From positions 1 to 64,000 of the forward strand of contig NZ_CP089746.1 of the NCBI RefSeq assembly GCF_029541745.1: 64,000 nucleotides of DNA, given 5' to 3'. The notes under the pieces were generated by a model. It saw nothing but the letters and a program-made list of their open reading frames with translations, did not search any database and was not told the origin of the DNA. Of the stretch, positions 26,674 through 36,381 are shown piece after piece. The first letter of the stretch is position 1. The number at the start of each line of letters is the position of its first letter. The position numbers and the translations under genes are program-made. Origin of the DNA: Streptomyces sp. LX-29 (GTDB lineage: Bacteria > Actinomycetota > Actinomycetes > Streptomycetales > Streptomycetaceae).

Positions 26674-27672
26674 CTAGGTGTATTGCCCTGTGAGGTTGGG
26701 GACGCGGCTGGCGGGTGGTTGGCCTTTCAGCGCGGTGTGTCCGCGGTGGTGATTGTAGGTGTGTAGCCATTCGCCGAAGGCCGCGCGTCGTTCCCGCTCT
26801 GAGCGGTAAGTGCGGGCGTAGGCCCACTCCTCCAACAGGGTGCGGTTGAAGCGTTCGACCTTGCCGTTGGTCTGCGGCCGGTAGGGCCGGGTGCGCTTGT
26901 GGACGATCCCAGCCGTGGCCAGGGCAGCGCGCCAGTCGTGAGAGCGGTAGCAGGAGCCGTTGTCGGTCAGCACCCGCTCGACGGTGATCCCGGCCTGGGC
27001 GAAGAAGGCGTGGGCCCGCTGCCAGAAACTGGTGGCGGTCTCTTTCTTCTCGTCCGAGTGGATCTCGCTGTAGGCCAGGCGGGAGTGGTCGTCGACGGCT
27101 GTGTGCAGGTAGCTGTAGCCGAGGTTGGGGCGGCCGTGACGGGTGCGGGGCCGTGCGGGGTCGCGGTGTGCGGAGCTGTTGCGACCGCCCTGGGCTCTGC
27201 CGTGGACCTTGTGTCCGCCGCCGTCGGGGATGTTGCCCAGCTTCTTGATGTCGACGTGGACCAGTTCTCCAGGCCGGTCGCGCTCGTAGCGCCGCACCAC
27301 GCGGCCCGTGGCCCGGTCCAGGTGGGCCAGGCGGGCCAGGTGATAGCGGGTGAGGACGCGGTGGACGGTGGAGGGCACCAGGTGCAGGAAGTGCGCGATG
27401 CGGGCCGGTCCCCACCGGCGCAGCAAACGGACCTTGATGATCCGTCGCTCGGTGCGGGTGGGAGTGCGGCGGGGGCTGTGGTGGGGCCGGCTGGAGCGGT
27501 CCGCCAGGCCGGCTTCGCCCAGTCGGCGGTAGCGGTCGGCCCACCGCTGGGCTGTGGTCGGCGAGACCTGGAAGCGCTCGGCGGCCCGTCGAAGCGGCCA
27601 GCCGTCCTCGACCACACAGCGGGCAAGACGCAGGCGTCCGGTCTCGGTCAGGGGTGCATTACGGTGGGGCAC
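26674..27672 (-). CDS. IS481-family transposase whose stop comes from the target
   Basis: A DDE transposase of about 332 aa: N-terminal helix-turn-helix (PLRRAAERFQVSPTTAQRWA), then catalytic Asp in ELVHVDIKKLGN, Asp in VLTDNGSCY and Glu in NGKVERFNRTL. GTG 27672 gives the usual PHRNAPLT start. The last codons run to the element end, and the TAG stop (26674-26676) lies in the duplicated target GCTAGG. This behaviour is known for IS481, which targets NCTAGN. Confidence 0.92.
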   Translation of the reverse strand: MPHRNAPLTETGRLRLARCVVEDGWPLRRAAERFQVSPTTAQRWADRYRRLGEAGLADRSSRPHHSPRRTPTRTERRIIKVRLLRRWGPARIAHFLHLVPSTVHRVLTRYHLARLAHLDRATGRVVRRYERDRPGELVHVDIKKLGNIPDGGGHKVHGRAQGGRNSSAHRDPARPRTRHGRPNLGYSYLHTAVDDHSRLAYSEIHSDEKKETATSFWQRAHAFFAQAGITVERVLTDNGSCYRSHDWRAALATAGIVHKRTRPYRPQTNGKVERFNRTLLEEWAYARTYRSERERRAAFGEWLHTYNHHRGHTALKGQPPASRVPNLTGQYT

Positions 27673-27791
27673 GAGGGCCTTTCGGTCGGTGTAGACGTCG
27701 CAATCCACACCGAACCCGGAAGGCCCTCACCCATTCAAGATCCCTCAGCCGAGACCTGGGTCACCTGTCCACAACCTCCCCGGACAGAACA
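26679..27791 (-). mobile_element. IS481-family insertion sequence in the NACHT gene
   Basis: A 1113-bp element flanked by the 6-bp duplication GCTAGG (26673-26678 and 27792-27797). Its ends, TGTATTGCCCTGTGAGG and, inward from the right, TGTTCTGTCCGGGGAGG, form an imperfect inverted repeat. It inserted four codons before the stop of the NACHT gene. Confidence 0.9.
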
Positions 27792-29974
27792 GCTAGGTGA
27801 CCTTGAAGGTCGAGGTGCCGGAACTGGTATACGGCTCCGACGCGGCGAAGCACTGTGTGTTGCTGGTGGGCGTCGACAAGGAAGCCCATGAGGTTGCGGG
27901 GTGTTTTGCGGCGGAGAGTCAGGTACCAGCATGTGATCGTCAGCCCTGGCGAAGCCGTATATCGGAAGGCCACCGCCAGGCCACCGTAGAAACTCATGCC
28001 AATCAGGCCCAACGTGGCCAGGGCCACTTCCGCCAGAGGCAGCTCGGCGTCAGCAGATGGTCCCTGCGTCACGAGCGCGAAGGTGAGCAGCCCGGCGATG
28101 CCGATGATGCTCAGGATCGGGGGGCCCATGATGATGGTGCGTGCCGTCTTGCGGTCGCGCTCCAGGAGAGAGAGGGGATCCATGGCTACGCGCGTGACTG
28201 CGTCCTGGGTCGCCCTCCGGCCGAACCCCACGAAAACGATCACTATGCTTATGGGAAGTGCCAGGATCCCGCTGCCCACGCCTTCCCTGTAGGCCACGAA
28301 ACAGCTGATCCCGACCACCAGCGCGACGCTCAGCCAAGAGACACGGACCCGCGCGGCGGGCTCCGGATTGGGCTCTAGGAAAGCGTGAAGGATGCCCAGA
28401 ACCCAACCAGCGGCCACGACTCCGACCATGGCTACCGGCCAGGGCGACGCGGATGAAGCGATGGCCATCGGTGCGGCTACTGCGATCGCCACCCAGACCG
28501 GCACCCCGATCATCAGGGTATGGACGATACGCGGCACGGCTCGATGCAGCTTCCACCATTCGATGTCGGTCGTGCCACCCACGTTGTTCTTCAGATGATC
28601 GGCCACGAATTGCAGGCCGCGCTCGGCCTCCTCGGCAGTCCACCGAGTCGCACCCGCGCGGTACGCGGCTGGTACAAAGCCAGCGAGAAGTTGGTTCTCG
28701 ATCTCGGCGCGTGTACGAGGTGTGCCGGTATCCGGGTCGATGATGAGATCGACGGGGAGTGGGACCCTCGAAATGGGTTCACCGGGGCGGGGGGTGTAGA
28801 TCTCGGCAGCCAATGAGGCCATGAGGGGAGTGCTGAGCGCGAGAGTGACGGGCCGGGTCACGTCGGACAGCTGTGCCGTGACCGGCTGCCAACGCTGTGC
28901 CAGGAAGTCGTCACTGGTGCCTTTGCACAGGCGGGCCCGCACGGTCTCCGCGTCGAGATCTTGCAGTTCGATACCAGCGGCCTCCTCCAACCATACCGGT
29001 CGGGCCCCTGCATCGCGCGGTTCGTTCACAACAGCGTTCCGGTAGTCCTCGGTACGGCAAGCAAGAACGATTCCTTGGCCGTCGACCAACCGCTCGTTGA
29101 TTCTCCGCAGCGTCTCCATCCGAAATCCTTGTTTGATTTCATCGAAGCCGTCCAGCACAGGAAGAATCCGCTGACTTTCGAGCAGGGCCATCGCACGGCT
29201 AATCGAGCCGTTCGGTGCCGGAGCGGCCAGGCCCAGGAACGGATAGTCGATCGCCAGCCTGCGGTCCATCCAGGCAAACAGGTCACGTTCCTCCACTGGA
29301 TTCCAGGACGCCACGGAGAGCAGAACCGGGACAGGCAGCTTGCTGTTCTCTCCACGCAGTGTGAGGAGCCCTCGCACCAGCTGGACGAGCAGCACCGACT
29401 TCCCCGCCCCCTTACGCCCCAAGACAATCAGACGGTGTGTGGGGACCCGATTGAAGAACACATCCGCGATCCGCTCGGCACCAGCTCTCCGAAGACCAGT
29501 GGGGTCAGCAGCCCACGCATCCGGGTTTGGCGCGCGGCCCGTAGACCAGTTCACGGCCGCCGCACGGACGTCCGCCCAAGGGGCGGTCAAATCCGCAGGT
29601 GCCTGTTGCCACGAGACGGTCAAGGCTCCAGGGACGTCCAGCTGCCGCGCTTTCGCCTCGCTTTGCCAGACCTTGCCGACCTCACACGCCAGGTCATCGG
29701 CGATGCTGGCCAGCTGCACGCTATCTGCCGCCCCCCGGCGGCTTATCTGGTAGTCCGCCCATGCCACGGCCAATGCGGCGATCCCGACCACCAGGCTCAG
29801 AAAGCTCACGCCGAAGCTCAAAACCCCAGCCAATCCAGAGGTATCGAGTCCGGCACTTCGCGCCGCCCGCACCGTCCACACCCCGGCAACTCCGGTCAGG
29901 ACGAACAGAACGCCCACCCATAGCCAGCGACCCCGCCGACGCTTGCGTTGCGGCTGTGCTCCAAAGCCCCCCAT
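27761..29974 (-). CDS. membrane NACHT-type NTPase with IS-altered C-terminus
   Basis: A STAND/NACHT-like protein (737 aa). Two N-terminal membrane helices (WLWVGVLFVLTGVAG; FLSLVVGIAALAVAWA) precede the NTPase: Walker A GRKGAGKS (186-193) and Walker B RILPVLDGFDEI (D275-x-x-D278-E279), the NACHT-style acidic cluster. About six more hydrophobic helices follow (residues 480-690). NACHT NTPases include antiphage sensors. Past HLDLQGHL the frame reads into the IS481 end (AVLSGEVVDR). Across the insertion the original end reads ADRQ-stop at 26660, so only the last four residues changed and function may survive. ATG 29974 has no clear Shine-Dalgarno site and may be leaderless. Confidence 0.8.
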   Translation of the reverse strand: MGGFGAQPQRKRRRGRWLWVGVLFVLTGVAGVWTVRAARSAGLDTSGLAGVLSFGVSFLSLVVGIAALAVAWADYQISRRGAADSVQLASIADDLACEVGKVWQSEAKARQLDVPGALTVSWQQAPADLTAPWADVRAAAVNWSTGRAPNPDAWAADPTGLRRAGAERIADVFFNRVPTHRLIVLGRKGAGKSVLLVQLVRGLLTLRGENSKLPVPVLLSVASWNPVEERDLFAWMDRRLAIDYPFLGLAAPAPNGSISRAMALLESQRILPVLDGFDEIKQGFRMETLRRINERLVDGQGIVLACRTEDYRNAVVNEPRDAGARPVWLEEAAGIELQDLDAETVRARLCKGTSDDFLAQRWQPVTAQLSDVTRPVTLALSTPLMASLAAEIYTPRPGEPISRVPLPVDLIIDPDTGTPRTRAEIENQLLAGFVPAAYRAGATRWTAEEAERGLQFVADHLKNNVGGTTDIEWWKLHRAVPRIVHTLMIGVPVWVAIAVAAPMAIASSASPWPVAMVGVVAAGWVLGILHAFLEPNPEPAARVRVSWLSVALVVGISCFVAYREGVGSGILALPISIVIVFVGFGRRATQDAVTRVAMDPLSLLERDRKTARTIIMGPPILSIIGIAGLLTFALVTQGPSADAELPLAEVALATLGLIGMSFYGGLAVAFRYTASPGLTITCWYLTLRRKTPRNLMGFLVDAHQQHTVLRRVGAVYQFRHLDLQGHLAVLSGEVVDR

Positions 29975-30439
29975 GGAAGGGAGATGCCCGTCTCACAATC
30001 TGCCCATTCCTCCCAGACGACAGGGCATCAGCACACGCCGGCCTGCGCTGCGGCGCGACCCCTGCGCTCGCACATGCCCCGCCGTTGCGCTGCAACGGTG
30101 CTGCGTCCGCGTCGCGGGCGCCGGCAACACGCCCAACGCGACACTGGCCGGTCCGCCACCGGTGCGGCGCCCCGGTAGGGATGGCGGGTCATACCGGGTC
30201 AAGCCGTGCGTCGTCCGGCGATCTCCCTCCTGCTGGCTGCGATGCTGGGCACTGTGGCGCGGATAGGGCGTGGTGTCCTGCGGTGCCTTGACGGTTCGGG
30301 TGTTGGCAAGCGGACTCAAGGGAGTGGCTTTCGACGGCGAAGCGAGGACGTACGTCCCGGGGGCAGCGCGCTGCGGGCGAGGCCGCCCGGCGGGCCGCCG
30401 CGGCTCTTCGTCTCGTCCCGGCCCCGCCGCCGCGGCGCT

Positions 30440-30904
30440 GTGAGCCGAGCGATGCGGTCGTCCTTCCGGGGCCTGTGGGGCCGGTCGGGTGGGACCGAGT
30501 CGAGGGCGTTGCACAGGTGTCGGTGTGCTTCCGGGTGCCGGGTCTGTGCCGAGGCTGAGGAGCGGTTCAACGCCCTGTGTGCCGAGTCGGTCGTGCAGCG
30601 GCGCCGGTTCGACGAGCCTGACCGGTACCCGTATGCCGCCGGGAAGCACACGCTGCACCGCATCGCCTGCCGTCAGGTCGAGCCGTCCGTCGCTCTCGTG
30701 GGAGGCGATGACTGTGTGTGGTTGCAGGGCGCTCTGACCGACTTCGCGCACGAGGGCACCACCAACGGCGGGTGGGCGACACACATGCGTGTGATGGAGC
30801 CCGGCGAGGTCACCGCCTGGGTGAAGGAGCGCGTCAGTCCGCGCGGTGGCGCCCGCTACCGCCTGTGCCGCATGTGCACGCCCACGCCGCCCGCGGCCGA
30901 GTGA
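30440..30904 (+). CDS. unrecognised small protein
   Basis: I do not recognise this family. The frame is open from 30206, but the first 80 codons are Arg/Gly-rich and non-conserved-looking, so GTG 30440 or ATG 30452 is preferred. The 154-residue product has CRCASGCRVCAEAEERF (a possible metal-binding cysteine group) and a conserved-looking core (HTLHRIACRQVEPSVALVGG; WVKERVSPRGGARYRLCRMC). 29975-30439 shows no other gene. Confidence 0.5.
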   Translation: MSRAMRSSFRGLWGRSGGTESRALHRCRCASGCRVCAEAEERFNALCAESVVQRRRFDEPDRYPYAAGKHTLHRIACRQVEPSVALVGGDDCVWLQGALTDFAHEGTTNGGWATHMRVMEPGEVTAWVKERVSPRGGARYRLCRMCTPTPPAAE

Positions 30905-31005
30905 CGAAGCGTGGAGGCTTGTGGGCCGGGGGCCGTTCGCCCGGCCCGTGTAGTGGTTCCGATGCACGGTGTTGGGGCTCGCTGGCAGCAGTACGCGTGG
31001 GAGGG

Positions 31006-31218
31006 TCAGGCGGCGCGGGGCGGGGGGCTGTGCCGTTTCCAGGGGCTGGTGTAGGCGGCGCCACATCCGGTGCAGTGGGCGAGGTAGAGAGCGGAGGCAG
31101 GGGTGTGCGCGGGCGCTGGCACGACCGGGTAGGTGGTGCCCTCGACCACGGTGGTCAGGGCAGGCCACGGGCGTCGGCAGGTGCAGCGCGGCGGGGGGCT
31201 GGGATGCTCGCTGGTCAT
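31006..31218 (-). CDS. unrecognised 70-residue protein with cysteine pairs
   Basis: ATG 31218 overlaps the upstream stop (ATGA). The product has CTC near residue 12 and CTGC near residue 50, which may bind zinc. It appears cotranscribed with the helix-turn-helix-like gene before it. Function unknown. Confidence 0.5.
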   Translation of the reverse strand: MTSEHPSPPPRCTCRRPWPALTTVVEGTTYPVVPAPAHTPASALYLAHCTGCGAAYTSPWKRHSPPPRAA

Positions 31219-31637
31219 GAGCGGTCCGCTCGGGCCGGGGGCCGGGCGCGGCGGCTGTCGGGGGCCCGGCCGATCTGTCGGGCTACGGCGTCGATCTCGT
31301 GGGGGGTGTAGGCGGTGCGGACGCCGGAGATGGACATACCGCTGGCTTCGGCGAGGGCGTCGAGTCCGTAGGCGCGGCGGCCGTGGAACTCCCGTCCGTA
31401 GGCGAGCAGGTGGCGGATCTCGCGGTCTGCGGCTTCACGGCGGGCGCGGGCGTTGCCCAGGGCAAGCAGGAGGGCGTCTTCCTCCAGGCCGTCGCACTGG
31501 GCCTCAAGGGCAGCCGCGTCCTCGGCGCGGGCTGCTTCGGCCTGTTCACGGGCGTCGTCGAAGCACTCTTCGGGCGTGACCTCACCGGGTCGTGGCAGAG
31601 GGGTGCGAATGGCTGCGATGTCGCCGATCACATCCAT
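31215..31637 (-). CDS. small DNA-binding-like protein with helix-turn-helix
   Basis: The 140-residue product is strongly helical and acidic (EEDALLLALGNARARREAAD), then has a candidate helix-turn-helix, YGLDALAEASGMSISGVRTA, near residue 95. The C-terminus is Arg/Pro-rich. Similar small regulators occur on actinomycete plasmids and integrative elements. First gene of a two-gene unit with 31006-31218. It is divergent from the CoiA-like gene. Confidence 0.55.
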   Translation of the reverse strand: MDVIGDIAAIRTPLPRPGEVTPEECFDDAREQAEAARAEDAAALEAQCDGLEEDALLLALGNARARREAADREIRHLLAYGREFHGRRAYGLDALAEASGMSISGVRTAYTPHEIDAVARQIGRAPDSRRARPPARADRS

Positions 31638-31755
31638 AATTGCGATGGTCGCAAAACTTTACGGAATGCGCAATCGGTTTGAGGGTGCTCCCTCCCGAAC
31701 CACTCCCCCGTGAAGGACACTTGAGGATCGGGGAGTTGACCGTCCAGGAGGTGGC

Positions 31756-32940
31756 GTGCTGCGGGACCAGCGTCTGGTGCAGACGGCAGTGATCGGTCAT
31801 ACGGAGTCGGAGATACCCGTCGTCCTGCCCATGTGGACTGGCGAGGTGGCCGCCTTCCGCCGCGCGCACACGGCGGACACCTTCTGGTGCGGGCGATGGT
31901 TGGGCGGACGCGGGGGCCGTCTGACGGTCAAGAGCTATCAGGACCGGGTCTGCCACTTCGCGCATGTGCCCCATCCCGGGCGGGGGCCGTGCCGCCGGGC
32001 CGCGTTGGGCGTGGCCAGCGCCGACCACCTCTACATCAAGCAGCAGGTCCTTGCCTGGCTGGCCGGGCAGTCCGTCACCGCGCACGCCCGCCTCCCTGAG
32101 GACGTGGAACGGCTCGGCGCCGAGGTGCTCTTCGAGCCCGGCGGATACGGATGCCTCCGGGTTCTACTCGATCCGCACGCCCCACCGGCCTCGGCCACGC
32201 CCGGCACGCAGCTGATCCTCGGCCCGCACGTCGCGCACGATCCGCACCGGCTGACCGTCGACGGCTATGTGCTACGCATCCGCTGCGACACGAACGGCAC
32301 CAGCCGCCGCGTCATGATCGGCACTCAGACACACGACGGCACCCAGTGGTTCGACCTCGACGAGTGCCACCTGAAGCCGTGGGGACTCTCCACCCCGACC
32401 ACGGAGGAGGTACGGCGCCTGCGCGCCACCGTCCACCCCCTCGGCCCCGTCCCACCCCGCACCGCCTTGGCCGGGCCCTCGGCGCCAGCCCGGCCGGTGG
32501 CCGCTCCGCAGGCGCACGACGCCCGCGCGGCGGCGTTCGCCGCCCTGCAGCAAGCAGCCGAGCAAGACCGGTCAGTGCGCGAACTGCGCCACTGCCTCAC
32601 CCACGCCGAGGCCGCCGAGGCCGGCGGCGCAAGCGCCGAAGAAGACGAACTGCTACGCCGCGCCACCGACCTGCTGCTACGCAAGGAACGCGGTGTGGGC
32701 GTCAGCCCGCCGCCCACACCAGCCCGGCGCCGCAGCCACCCGTCACGGCCCCAGCCCCGGCCGACCGGGAGCGGCTCCACAGCAGCCGGCGCAACGGGCC
32801 GCCGAGGCGGTAGCGGACCTGCTCGACGTCCTCGACCGGCGCCGCGGCCACTTCCTTCCCGGCGAGCAGCAGCACCTGATCGCCAAACTGGCGGCCACGG
32901 CACGCCCGGCCGAACCCTGGCTCACCGGCCGCCAGCGTAA
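31756..32940 (+). CDS. CoiA-like hypothetical protein with frameshifted tail
   Basis: The N-terminal half contains FWCGRWLGGRGGRLTVKSYQ, VCHFAHVPHPGRGPCRR and SADHLYIKQQVLAWLAG. This zinc-ribbon-like C...HFAH...C arrangement followed by a helical block recalls CoiA competence/nuclease proteins and related actinomycete accessory proteins. From about 32700 the frame becomes Arg/Pro-rich, while another frame (to about 33080) reads more naturally: AVADLLDVLDRRRGHFLPGE and WLTGRQRKKITHWKNH. A frameshift near 32700-32780 is therefore likely and the true C-terminus is lost. A GTG start at 31756 follows GGAGG. Confidence 0.5.
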   Translation: MLRDQRLVQTAVIGHTESEIPVVLPMWTGEVAAFRRAHTADTFWCGRWLGGRGGRLTVKSYQDRVCHFAHVPHPGRGPCRRAALGVASADHLYIKQQVLAWLAGQSVTAHARLPEDVERLGAEVLFEPGGYGCLRVLLDPHAPPASATPGTQLILGPHVAHDPHRLTVDGYVLRIRCDTNGTSRRVMIGTQTHDGTQWFDLDECHLKPWGLSTPTTEEVRRLRATVHPLGPVPPRTALAGPSAPARPVAAPQAHDARAAAFAALQQAAEQDRSVRELRHCLTHAEAAEAGGASAEEDELLRRATDLLLRKERGVGVSPPPTPARRRSHPSRPQPRPTGSGSTAAGATGRRGGSGPARRPRPAPRPLPSRRAAAPDRQTGGHGTPGRTLAHRPPA

Positions 32941-33118
32941 GAAGATCACCCACTGGAAGAACCACACCCCGCAGGCCGCGACGGCACCCGGGAAGCCTCG
33001 CCACCGTGCGCCTGCAGGGCGCTGGGGCGCGCCGGATCCCCGCCGAGGCGGTCTCCGCCGGGCATGTGCAGGACTGAGGGACGAGTGGCTCGCTTCCTGA
33101 GATCCGTCGAGCGGGCTG

Positions 33119-34199
33119 GCCGGGCTCGACGTCTCGCTTGACGGCCTGGCGGCAATACGGGTTGCGCTGACCGGTGGCCGCGGCGGGAAGTACCGCGTAC
33201 CTCACTCAGAACTGAGGCGCGGTCACCACTTCGGAGAATGCCACTACGCCAAACCCGCCACAGAGGCGGCGCTGCACCCGTTGCTCGAGGTGTTCGGCCA
33301 GATCTGCAAGAAGTGCACGATCGTCGAACCGGGCGCCGCCGATGCGCTGTGGCGGGCGGTGGCCTTCGCCGCAGGACGGCGGGACCTGCTGAACCATGCA
33401 CTCAAGGGCACCGAGGGACACACGTGGCTCAGCTACGCGCGGCAGGCCGCACGGATGACCGCCGCCGATGACGCTGACGTCGACGAGCCGCCGGTCGGCC
33501 GGCTCGGAGGAGCGCCACGCCCTGGATCAGGCCACGGCCTGCGTCGACGCCCCGGCACGGGAACGCGATCGCCTCTACAGGCCGGAGCCGCCACTAGATC
33601 TGTGGCAGCTGGAGTCCGGGGTGTGGCTGGCAGCGCGCTCGCGAGGTGTGACCGCAGCGCGGTCGGTCGAGGCTGTGCAGCGCGCGGCCTGACGGGAGCT
33701 GCAGGGGGCACGCGTCGCCGACGTCGCCAGGCTGCCAGCGTCACGCCTGGACGGCGGCGACTTCTCCAGTCCCGCTGTGTGGCAGATGTGGAGCTGGCCC
33801 TGGGGCGGCCGTCCGCGGTCGCTGATGGCTGCGCCCGGTGGGAGGCCGAGTTCACCGCTGAGTCGCCCGACACCTCCGCGCGGCTGCTGCTGGACCACGA
33901 CTGGCCGCTGACCGCCGCGCGGGATGCGGCGATCGCCTACCTGACCGCTTCCCCTGTGCTCGGGCCCGCGGTCCCATTCGGCTACCGCCAGGTGGGCGAC
34001 TACATGTCGTCGAGCGGAGGGGACACCGCCGGGCCGTTCCTTCGCAGCGGTCATCGCCGCGCCGGGCCACATCGTTGGCAAGCTGGAGGCAGAGCAGGCC
34101 ACCCAGCCGGCACACCACGCCCGCCGGTTCGTGTCCGGGGGTGAGCTGGTCGGCGGTACGGCCGCCCACGAGGCGGCCGAGGCGTTGCTGCGTACAGCC
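33119..34199 (+). pseudogene. decayed coding region, family not recognised
   Basis: Several short plus-strand frames each look like fragments of real proteins: HHFGECHYAKPATEAALHPL with ICKKCTIVEP (about 33215-33340), then LDQATACVDAPARERDRLYR, then SPDTSARLLLDHDWPLTAAR and QPAHHARRFVSGG. No single frame continues across them. I read this as one or two genes broken by multiple frameshifts. Nothing supports a function. Confidence 0.45.
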
Positions 34200-35505
34200 T
34201 CCCCCCGGACCTGCTGTTCGAGGTGAACGCCTGGACCGGCTTTCTGGACGCCTTCGTGCACTTCGGGGACGGCACGACCCGGATGAAGGACCTGTCCACC
34301 TCGGTGGTCGCGCTGCTGGTCTCGGAGGCGTGCAACATCGGCCTGGCCCGGTGGTGAACCGTGGCTACGAGGCCCTGACCCGGGCTCGGCTCGTGCACGT
34401 CGACCAGTACTGCCTGCGGGCCGACACCATCGCCGCGGCGAACGCGCGGCTGATCGCCGCCCAGGCCGCCGTGTCCATCGTCAAGTTCTGGGGCGACGGG
34501 CTGCTCGCTTCGGTGGACGGGCTGCGGTTCGTCGTCCCCGTCCGTACGGTCAGCGCGGCGCCTTCGCCGAAGTACTTCGGGTTCAAACGGGGCATCACCT
34601 GGCTCAATGCCGCCAGTAAACGACCAGGTCGCGGGCATCGGGCAGATGGTCGTCCCCGGCACCCCGCGCGACTCCCTGCGCATTCTGGACGCGCTGCTGA
34701 ACCTGGACGGCGGCGTGAAGCCGGAGATGGTGGCGACCGACAACGCCTCGTACTCCGACATGGTGTTCGGCTGTTCAAGATCCTCGGCTACAACTTCATC
34801 CCGCGATTCCGCGACCTGGACGACCAGCGGTTCTGGCGGGCTATAATGCCCGGCGTCGAGACGGGCCGTACGGCGCGGTGGAGGACCTGGCCCGCAACCG
34901 CGTCAACCTGAACAAGGTGATCACGCACTGGCCGGACCTGCTGAAGGTCGCCGGTTCCCTGCTCGCCAACCAGGTTCGCGCCTACGACCTGCCTGCTGCG
35001 CATGCTCGGGCGCGACGGCCGCCCGACCCTGCTGAACGCCGCGTTCGCGGAGTACGGGCGAATCGCCAAGACCGAGCACCTGCTGCGGGTGGTCAACCCG
35101 GTGGACGACAGCTACCGGCGGCAGATGAACCGGCAGCTCACCGTCCAGGAGTCCCACCACAAGCTCGCCCGCGACGTGTGCCACGGCAAGCGCGGCACCA
35201 TCCACCAGGCGTACCACGACGGCATGGAGGACCAGCTCGGCGCGCTCGGCCTGGTTCTCAACGCCATCGTGCTCTGGACCACCCGCTACCTGGATGCCGC
35301 CGTCGAGCAGCTCCAGGCCGAGGGACACGAGATCCGGGAGGAGGACATCGCCCGGCTCTCCCCGCTCAAGCACCGCAACCTGAACCTGCTCGGCCGCTAC
35401 AGCTTCACCGCCTCCACTCCGGCCGCCGGGTCTCTGCGCCCGCTACGCGACCCGGACGCGGTGGAGTTGGACGAGGATGACGAGGGCGAGGCGGGAGCAC
35501 GCTGA
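34200..35505 (+). pseudogene. Tn3-family transposase, C-terminal part, multiply frameshifted
   Basis: Pieces in different frames form the C-terminal half of a Tn3-family (Tn4652-like) DDE transposase: EVNAWTGFLDAFVHFGDG, LVHVDQYCLRADTIAAANAR, LLASVDGLRFVVPVRTV, PKYFGFKRGITWLNA, VKPEMVATDNASYSDMVFG, DDQRFWRA, KVITHWPDLLKVAGSLLANQ, and a long intact last part ending in GRYSFTASTP (to 35505). At least four frameshifts separate them, and the N-terminal half and terminal repeats are absent. No resolvase was seen. Confidence 0.85.
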
Positions 35506-35622
35506 TCTATACGGTGCCCTTGATCGTGGCCCGCAGTGCGCGGCAAGAGCGCGGGCTTCCATCGTCTGGACCGGGGCTGCGGAATCGGCCTTGGGGAACA
35601 GCGGTTGCCGCCAAGTCGATGA

Positions 35623-36381
35623 TCATGGACTTGACGCCGGGCGTGGGGCCGGTTGTGCGGACAGTCGCTGGAGCCATTCCGTCAGAAGTTGCTGTTCGGC
35701 CTGGCTGAGGGCCTTCTGGCCGGGCAGCGCCGCGTGCAGGGCACGGGCAGCACCGCCCGGCCCTGGTTCCTCCACAGCCGGTTCCTGGGTGGTGATGGTG
35801 GTGATCATCGATTCGCGCAGGGCGACAAGGAGCGCGGGGTCTCGCTCAGGCTCGGGGATGGACTGCCAGGTCAGGACGGCGCCGCTGGCGGTGGCGTGGA
35901 CGATCTGGGCCGCGAGTCCCTCTTCCACGCGCAGGAGCCCCGCGCCGGCGATGCGGCGAATGCGGTCCATGAGGTGTTCGAGGCCGATCCGGAACACGGT
36001 CGTGGACCGGGCGGGTTCGCCGTACATCAGTGCGTACAGCGCGGGGTTGGTCAGTCCGAACTCGACCACGGTGTCCCAGCCGTCGCGCAGTTCCTTGACC
36101 GGGTCCTGCGGTGTGCGTTCGATCTGCCGCTTGGCTGCCAGGAACCGGGTGAAGCCGTCCTCGGCCACCGCATCCAGCAGCCCCTTCTTGTCGCCGAACA
36201 GCCGGTAGAGAGCCGGCGGCTGCAGTCCGGCGGCGTCGGCGACCGCCCGGGTGGTGACCGCGTCGCGACCCCCGCTCTCCAGCAGGCCGGTCGCGGCCCC
36301 GATGATCCGGCGACGCGTCTGCTCCCGCGCGGCGGTGCCGGGGTCCGCGGCGCGCCGAGTGAGGGTCGGTTCAACAGGCAT
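35623..36381 (-). CDS. TetR-family regulator
   Basis: This 252-residue repressor has the TetR helix-turn-helix: RRIIGAATGLLESGGRDAVT followed by TRAVADAAGLQPPALYRLFG and DKKGLLDAV. The long C-terminal ligand domain is of the TetR_C type. It is divergent from the amidohydrolase gene; the 125 bases between hold partial palindromes (for example CGATAGTATCG) that could be its operator. The amidohydrolase it probably controlled is now broken. Confidence 0.9.
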   Translation of the reverse strand: MPVEPTLTRRAADPGTAAREQTRRRIIGAATGLLESGGRDAVTTRAVADAAGLQPPALYRLFGDKKGLLDAVAEDGFTRFLAAKRQIERTPQDPVKELRDGWDTVVEFGLTNPALYALMYGEPARSTTVFRIGLEHLMDRIRRIAGAGLLRVEEGLAAQIVHATASGAVLTWQSIPEPERDPALLVALRESMITTITTQEPAVEEPGPGGAARALHAALPGQKALSQAEQQLLTEWLQRLSAQPAPRPASSP

